A DNA stretch of 64,000 nucleotides. Origin: Chimonanthus salicifolius. Lineage: Eukaryota > Streptophyta > Magnoliopsida > Laurales > Calycanthaceae. Each line of letters opens with the position of its first letter. Positions within the stretch are counted from its first letter, which is position 1. Positions 57,107-64,000 of the stretch are shown one piece after another. The position numbers were made by a program, and so were the translations under genes. Where the stretch lies: the NCBI GenBank assembly GCA_013350335.1, contig CM023539.1, forward strand, positions 45,494,631 to 45,558,630. The letters are read 5' to 3'. The notes beneath the pieces were generated by a model, which was not told the DNA's origin, did not search any database, and saw only the letters and a program-made list of their open reading frames with translations.

Positions 57107-60100
57107 ATGGCAGCCCTCTTCATCGGTCTTTCCTTGGCCTGTTCTCCTGTGGTTCCTCCGTGCGACACACATTATGCCTTTCCTAAAATTTGGTTAGGAT
57201 CTCCCAAGGTTGGCTTGGATTTTGAAACGTTGAAGCTGTTGCGCCCGTCTCCTTTTTTTCCTCCTTCAATTTCCTGCGAATCAATTTTCATTTTCTTTGA
57301 TCTCTTCTTTGTTTTGATTTTTTCCCTGTTGCAGATCTGCGGTTGGAAGTGGGCTAGGATTGAGAGGACTCATCTCAGATTCCCGGGCTCTTTTGGGTGC
57401 GTGCCCATTTTTTTCCCCTCTTAATTCCTTATTAGAAAGTGAATTTCCTTTAGAACCAAGCCTAAGCAGGGCATGAAAGTGTCAAATAAAAAAGATGCTT
57501 ATTAGATATTCCTCTCTATCCATATGATGCAAGGCAAATGAAATAGAATTTTTGTCAATAATCCACAATAGGTGATCTTATTTATTGTGAAAACCAAAAT
57601 TAAAGAGAAGTATTTCTTATCCGTTCATTTAACACTAAAAAGGAGTAACTGACACTAATATTTTAAATAGCGATCTTTTTTTTTTGCAAGTAGTGAAAAA
57701 TAAACACGTCAATTGATTACTGACTGGATGGATCGAAGTCATTTGTCCTATTCGTTTCACTCAGCTCTCTTAATTTCTAGTTTTCTTCTCAAAGCTATCA
57801 AATTTAATGTACTTTTACTCTACAGTTTATAATATCCTTCCATTTCCCCAAAAAACAAAAAAACTCATGTCGTTAGGAGTCAGTCTCCTCTTCTAGTACC
57901 TTCTATTGTTAATTCTTCAATACTTGGGTTGTTTCCACTCTTGTGCCTGCATCCCCAAACCATATTAAATGATAGTCCTCCTCTTCTCTTCTGTTGGAGC
58001 AGCCTTTAGACTGTGTTCTGCAACCTCTTTATAACATGTTCAAAACTGAATAAAGTAACAAGAATAAGGTTCGTGAGGACTATGTTGATCCATTTCATTT
58101 ACATAACATTTCTTTTAAAGGGACAACTGGGTTTCCCATTGTTGTGTTCTCTGGTATTACGAGTCTAAAGCTCATTGAAATCGAATATGGATTTCACCAT
58201 GTGCTTTGATGTTCCACATCTTGTTATTTTGCTTGTGTGTTGCATTTAATGTAGCTGAGAGCAAAGGCTTCTTCCAATGCAGGAGAAATCCGACTATGAG
58301 ATTGGGTTCTTCTGGGGACCCTTTGCAGCTAACTCGTGCGTACACAGAGATAAAATTTGACAGACAGGATGAAACTGATCATATTGTAGATCCATTCATG
58401 GGGATGGAAAGCAGATTTCTGAAATTCAAAAAGCATAACTTCTTGTAAGTAGCAACCATCTTAATGATGAGGCCAGTTGAATATTTTGGCTTAATGAATG
58501 GTCACTTTCTTGGAAAAAAGAAATTGGGAAAAGATTTTTCCTCCTGGTATTGACTTAGGGCAGTGAAGTTAGAAAAAAAATTTCTTAGATGGAAACTGAT
58601 TTCTGTGCTAACTCAATTTGCACAACTGAAGAGATGGCTACATCATCTGCCAAAATATTCAAACTGATTACAGTTTGATACATCAAATGCATCATAGAAG
58701 ATAGATACCTTTGTTGCCTCTCAAATAATATTTAAAAAAGAGTTACCTATGTTACATCAGTTGAATGGAAAAATGCCTTGAACAGGGAGAATTCGGCTCA
58801 TTTCCAAAAACTTGCCCAAGCTCAGGCACCAAAGGTAATAAAATGAGCTACTATTTCAATTTTTATTCACTGTGCTTCCACACTGTCTATTTTCATTTGA
58901 TGTTGTGGACAACCTCATACTTCTATATGTGATTAATGTTGTTGTCTGTTTTCTCTTTTGTATATATATATATTGTGAATTCTAGTTTAATGTTTAATAC
59001 TTTGTGCTTCATTGCTTTGCCAATAAAATCGAGAGAATTCATGGTAACTGATCTATCCAATTACAGTTCATGGTGATTGCATGTGCAGACTCCAGGGTCT
59101 GCCCTTCTAACATCCTAGGATTTCAACCTGGAGAAGCTTTTACAGTTCGGAATGTGGCCAATTTGGTTCCCCCATTTGAGGTACCAACCATGATAAGGTT
59201 CTGTTTTGCATTCAAGTGAAGAAGCTCCATCTCCATAGTCCTCACAAATTGTAATATTGAGGCCTAAGGCTATCTGCTGGCCAAAAACAAGTACCCCACT
59301 CAAATTATGTATTCAATGAGTTGCAATAGGTCCATGAGCTCTGCTAAATGTGGATTTGTAAATGTCCCCTGTTTACTGATTTATTATCTGGAGCATGATG
59401 CCTTGTATTACAAACTTTATAGAGTGAAATCCTCTTTCTGCAAAATGCTTGACTGTTATATCTTTTTGATCTTACTTCTGCAGAATGGCCCCTCAGAGAC
59501 TAATGCAGCACTGGAGTTTTCTGTAAATACTCTTGAGGCAAGTGCCTTAGTATATGTACTTATATTGGAAGTGTACATATGTAGTTTCCTTGAAAATAAA
59601 AAAGATTGGTTACTTTGTACAGGTTGGTAATATTTTAGTCATTGGGCACAGTTGCTGTGGAGGCATCAGGGCCCTTATGAGTATGCAAGATGAAGATGAT
59701 TCTAGGTATGTTGTAACTTCACCTCCTGTAGGGTGGTCTCTTTTGTATGCATTGCTTAAGTCATTTTTTTCCACCCTTTTGCCAGTGGTAGCTTTATTAG
59801 AGATTGGGTGGTCACTGGAAAGAGTGCCAAGTTAAGGACAAAGGCTGCTGCTGCAAATCTTAGTTTTGAACAGCAATGCACACACTGTGAGAAGGTTGTT
59901 CAGGCTTCACCTCCCTTTTTCCTTATATGTTCTTCCTCTCTACCTTCAGTTCTTCTCTGATTCATGGTCTGCATGCATTATTGACTGATGAATATGATTT
60001 TCATAAGGAATGATGGGGTCCTGAACCTTTGCAAAGGTACTGCTTACTGAGGCTCCCATTCTGAACATGTGGAGCCCGTTATTTGGTGCCATTCAGTGAG

Positions 60101-61308
60101 CTAGTTGTTCATACCACTGATGTGGGAGCCCCCCTGAATAAGGATTGACTTGAAATCTCAGATGCAAAGATCCCAGTTCATTCACTGTGCCACACAGCTT
60201 CCTATCTGAGAACTGTAGAAGGAAGAGACTGACTGTCCATAGACTGGCAAAAGGAGGAAAGTTATGATCATTGAGTCAGCGAGATTTTGTAGTCTCTACT
60301 GGTGGGGCTTTCCACTTTGTCTCATCAACTATTCATTTGTTGAGGCTCAGTACATAAACTGTGCCACACAGCATCCTATCTGAGAACTGTAGAAGGAAAA
60401 GACTGACTGTCCATAGAATGGCAAACGGAGGACATTTATGATCATTGAGTCAGTGAGATTTTGTAGTCTCTATTGGTGGGGCTTTCCACTTTGTCTCATC
60501 AGCTGTTCATTGTTGAGGCTCAAGACGATACAATTCCTTCATTTTATTAGGTTTTAGCACTTTTTGTTTTTCATTTTCCTTATTTTGTTGTAATTTTCTT
60601 TTTCCAGGAATAGAAAAAGAAATATACATCTCACTCTTGATCTATCTTACAATCAGTTTATGTTCTAAAAAGATTCTTAAAATAAGTTTCTTTCGCATGT
60701 TCCTCATATCTTGTGATTCCTTACTTGGAAAGAAGTATCTTGGCCATGCAATTTCAAATTAGTTTATTTGTTGGTACTCTTGTTTCCTACTCATCTTTTT
60801 CCTCCAAAATGTAATTATATTTGTCATTATGATCATACAGACACAACGACGACAACAACAATAACAACTAAAGTGAAAAATATCATCACAACTTCAACAT
60901 TGTCTTTTCTTCTTCTTCACTGATCGTATCTTTATCCTATCGATATGTGATCCTATTAAACTACCCGCAATATGGGAATGTTGATTAAACTTTTTTGCCG
61001 TTTATATAATGCATGATTTGGCACATTGTATGCTTTATTTATTTTTTCAATGAATTGTTATTTCTGCTGGCTATAGAATACCTTTTGTTCTGATAATTAC
61101 TTCTATCTTACAGGAATCAGTAAATAGGTCTCTGCTGAACTTGCTAACGTACCCATGGATTGAGAAAAGAGTTAGTGAAGGGATTCTTTCCCTTCATGGC
61201 GGTTACTACGACTTTGTCAAATGCACATTTCAGAAATGGACTCTTGATTATGAGGGCATGAAGGCCGACAGTAAGTTGGCCATCAAAGACAGCGTGTTTT
61301 GGTGCTGA
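57107..61308 (+). CDS. BCA5: Beta carbonic anhydrase, BCA5-like, plastid-targeted, nine exons
   Basis: Proposed exons: 57107-57208, 57335-57396, 58283-58444, 58786-58834, 59067-59180, 59484-59537, 59623-59705, 59786-59894, 61114-61308; 309 residues. The enzyme interconverts CO2 and bicarbonate using zinc. Zinc ligands and partner residues are visible in [14 protein letters not shown] (C-x-D-x-R) and [13 protein letters not shown] (H-x2-C); [19 protein letters not shown] and [12 protein letters not shown] are further family blocks. The C-terminus [14 protein letters not shown]...[13 protein letters not shown]...WTLDY fits the BCA5 branch. The N-terminal ~75 residues act as a transit peptide and are not conserved, so exons 1-3 are the least certain. 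Exon 6 ends GAG/GCAAGT, a GC-AG intron. All other introns are GT-AG. The catalytic core is intact. Confidence 0.93.
59538..59622 (+). other. GC-AG intron in BCA5
   Basis: This 85-bp intron starts GCAAGT after GAG and ends TTTGTACAG. The donor is otherwise a perfect match to the consensus AG/GTAAGT, as GC donors require. No GT donor nearby keeps both the conserved [14 protein letters not shown] junction and the frame. Confidence 0.85.
60183..60526. repeat. 174-bp tandem duplication in BCA5 intron 8
   Basis: The sequence starting CTGTGCCACACAGC at 60185 is repeated at 60359, with CCTATCTGAGAACTGTAGAA and GGTGGGGCTTTCCACTTTGT in both units. A few substitutions separate the copies. No element termini recognised. 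Confidence 0.9.
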
Positions 61309-62008
61309 ATTCTAGTTCTCACTGCTTAATTTCCTATCAACCACAATTATTGTTGGTGAGTGCCACTTCCACAATCATCAGATAAATGTTTGTCCCAGTC
61401 ATGAACTATTGCTGCGCTATCGTGTGTATCACCTTCAAGATGTAACTCATATTCACTTCAACATTTGCCTTTTTGGGTGCCGAATTTGTTCTTTGAATGT
61501 GTGATTTCGAATCCAACCACAATTGTCAAATGTTATTTATCTTCCACGCCTTCGGGAAATAAGATGTTCCAGTCAACGATTGTTATTGCTTTGTTGTGTC
61601 TCTTCAACGTTCAAACATTTGTTTCATTTCAATCAAGAGTTCTTGCTATATTCTATTATTTATTTGCATGTTTAAACATCTTTTTTGTGTCCTCAGCCAT
61701 AAAAATGTATGCTATAATAGAATGATATCTACCTTACTATTGTGGCAATTATTGTTTGTTGATTTTCGGTGTGTTTCTGATGTTCATTCCCGATAGAGAG
61801 CACTACACCCTTTTCCTTTGGCATCATAGTTGTCGATCCATGTTTGGTTTTTTCTTTCACTACAATTTTTGTTTTCTAGTTCATTCCAACATCACAAAAT
61901 ACTAATAATAAGAATTGTTTTCTCATTTTTCAATTTTAAAAACCTTATTTTAGCAAGAATCAATCCATTCCTCCATGTCAAATGTCCCATCCTTCTCACT
62001 TATCCTAA
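61309..62008. other. BCA5 3-prime UTR and flank
   Basis: The first few hundred bases after the stop should hold the 3-prime UTR; T-rich sequence with short open frames, no other gene seen. Confidence 0.4.
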
Positions 62009-64000
62009 CTGTAACGCCCCGCCCCTCTCTACAACCTAAACGGGTCGTGGCCCTCTTAACTGCAAATTGAACGGGCGTCACTCAACGCAACAACGCATCT
62101 AACGGGCCTTATATCACAGATTTGTGGCTGGGGGAAATGAGTATATATATATTTTTTAAGATTATTAATGAAATAATTAAGGCCATTAAATCCTTCATGC
62201 CCCATTTACACATTGCATAAATCATAATGTCATCGACAATATGAAATAAATAACATTTATCATTGATATCGCATTTAATCTCACTACTCACATCCCATTC
62301 CATAAAATAAAACTAACTAATAAATCTCAAATTTCTCAAATTATTTGAATCAAATAATCAAGTTTCAAAGAATAAGAAGCATCCAATAATTAACTCAATC
62401 AACATAGTCCAACACCTAGGTAGGAATTTAAATATTCATCTATAGTAACTTCTAGTTTTCAACGTCATCCTCCAATCCTAAATCCAGAGAGTTACCTGCA
62501 ATGTAAGGGGTGTGAGCTCCAAGCCCAGTGAAGGAATATAATAATTCATACCCAACATAATATCACCATTATTCTCTATAAATATGAACTTAAAACATAA
62601 TTAAATAATATACTTTTAATATCCATGCATTATGCCATGCAATGCACAATGCTCAATGCAATGTTCAATGTTTCATTCCTCCACAACATACCCATTGTAT
62701 TTGGTGGCCATCCTGCCGAAGCGATGCCTATAACTTACCACAGAGTGGTACTTCCCATATCAAATGGGGCCTACATAACACAACTATCACCAAATATCAG
62801 TCTTTGTGATCTTTCATGGCCTAAAAACCAAACTTATCACATGTGTGGTACTTCTCACTAAAAGCGAGGCATGAAACTACCACCGTCGTGGTCATCATAA
62901 AAGATCACGGCCAACACCTCCATATCCATCCCATGAATATGAAGATGACATGCTCAATGCCATGTCTACTATGCATCATCTCTATCATCATGCCACATGT
63001 TATGAATCATATTAACATGCCATGAGTAAAATCATTGCTATCATTCCAAACATGATTATAATCTCAATTTGACATAAACATTATGTGCATATTTTAAGCA
63101 TCAAAACTAACTCCAATAATATCACATGTACAAAGGAAATAAATTATATTACAACATTATCACATCATAACAATATTATAAATCAACCTCAAGAACATCA
63201 CTTATCACATCATAATAATTAACCTAACATTTAACCAATTCGAACATAATTATTAGATCTTTCAATGAGGCTAGTAGTTGATTTCCATTTATCCGGGCAA
63301 ACTGAGTCTCCTCACGGCCATTAGAACACTTAGTCAAATCCCTTACATTACTGTGAGTGAGCACCGGACTCCAACCACTATTCTAAAATATAACTCAATC
63401 TATTCCTAGATCCAATATTACATTCCAAATACATGACATACAATATTCTTTTCTATTGCTCAATCATACAAATTAACATAGATAATTTTCATGCTCAATA
63501 AAGGCACAAAGTGTTATTTTTCCTCACCTAGAAGTTTGGTGATATGCACAAAATAAAATTCCGAAGCTCTCTTAGCAATCAGGAACCAAAGTTTGATGAA
63601 ATATAATAATCATAGCAAAAACTAATAAAAATTCATGCTAACTATTCGCCTAAATTTTTAAAACCACTTGAGAATTCATTCCTTATTATTTTATATTAAC
63701 ATAACTCATCTCTTAAGATCATAGGTATTCTAGTCCAGCAAATAGGGATTCAAAGAAATCTAAGTTTTTCAAGTTTTACGTACTTTTCTAGGAAAATCCT
63801 TATAGGGAAGAATTCACTAACATTGCAGAATTTTCTAGGAACAGCCTGTTTATCAATTACTTTTCGTCCTCTACCAGTAGATAGGTCTCTGAGTTACGAT
63901 CGCAACAATATCTTGTGCGTCCCAAGGAGATATTCTGAGCCTGAGTTATGATCGTTTTACTGAGATATGTACACTGCCAAACAGTTTGCAGTCTTAAATG
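62009..64000. mobile_element. Probable LTR retrotransposon end, running out of the window
   Basis: Starts TGTAACGCCCCGCCCC at 62009, the kind of TGTAACGCCCCG-like opening seen in plant Ty3/Gypsy-type LTRs, with a sharp change of composition. The following 2 kb is compositionally uniform and C/A-rich on this strand. It contains words repeated in variant form: ATGCCATGCAATGCACAATG around 62630-62670, GGTACTTCCCATATCAAATG/GGTACTTCTCACTAAAAGCG at 62747 and 62847, and GAGTTACGATCG/GAGTTATGATCG at 63891 and 63943. No gag-pol frame lies within the window and the other LTR is not present, so class and orientation remain unproven. Confidence 0.5.

Noticed and set aside
1..64000. CRISPR arrays, bacterial-type operons, rRNA or other defence systems
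   Set aside because: The sequence is plant nuclear DNA; regular repeats found are transposons, minisatellites or tandem duplications without spacer structure.

Overview
The window is nuclear DNA of a flowering plant. It is AT-rich, its spliced genes have GT-AG introns and AT-rich introns, and it contains typical plant families: a DYW-type PPR editing factor, chloroplast CcdA, a beta carbonic anhydrase of the BCA5 type, and a DUF4408/DUF761 protein. The species or order cannot be fixed from the sequence. All exon boundaries were assigned by eye from splice consensus, reading frame and remembered family sequence; no transcript data were available.

Layout. Bases 1-28,600 hold no intact gene I can support. 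Bases 1-3,840 are a near copy of 22,733-26,595 and end at a 100-base N gap, which looks like an assembly duplication. Bases 4,027-4,456 are a 214-bp tandem repeat. Bases 5,569-9,290 are a tandemly doubled unit made of foldback (hairpin) repeats and pyrimidine-rich ~210-bp repeats. Bases 9,342-12,565 and 16,689-19,625 are two diverged copies of one segment. Between them lie LINE tails, a miniature LTR element (TRIM) and a broken gene with an 87-bp tandem duplication. A GC-richer, G-box-containing island sits at 22,300-22,720 without a recognisable gene.

The gene-bearing half runs from 28.7 kb to 61.3 kb. It contains a two-exon DUF4408/DUF761 gene (+, 28,701-30,350), a twelve-exon CCDA gene (-, 34,329-47,166), an intronless DYW-class PPR gene (-, 50,268-52,490) and a nine-exon beta carbonic anhydrase gene (+, 57,107-61,308) with one GC-AG intron. 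CCDA introns carry a solo LTR with a 5-bp target duplication, a hAT-like element with a perfect 8-bp target duplication, and LINE fragments of two types. From 62,009 to the end the sequence looks like the start of an LTR retrotransposon.

The most distinctive signal is a pair of non-autonomous, hAT-like element families. Family A has termini like CAGGGGT and interiors packed with the palindromic motif TATCGGCCGATA; eleven copies are listed, two of them being the duplicate-segment versions. Family B has termini like TAGGGGTG and interiors rich in GACCCGACCCG. Both leave 8-bp target duplications, and two family A insertions have an empty or related uninserted site inside this same window. CCDA and BCA5 products are expected to act in plastids and the PPR protein in an organelle (mitochondrion by homology); nothing suggests that the four genes are co-regulated, and no operon-like or defence-like gene system is present.
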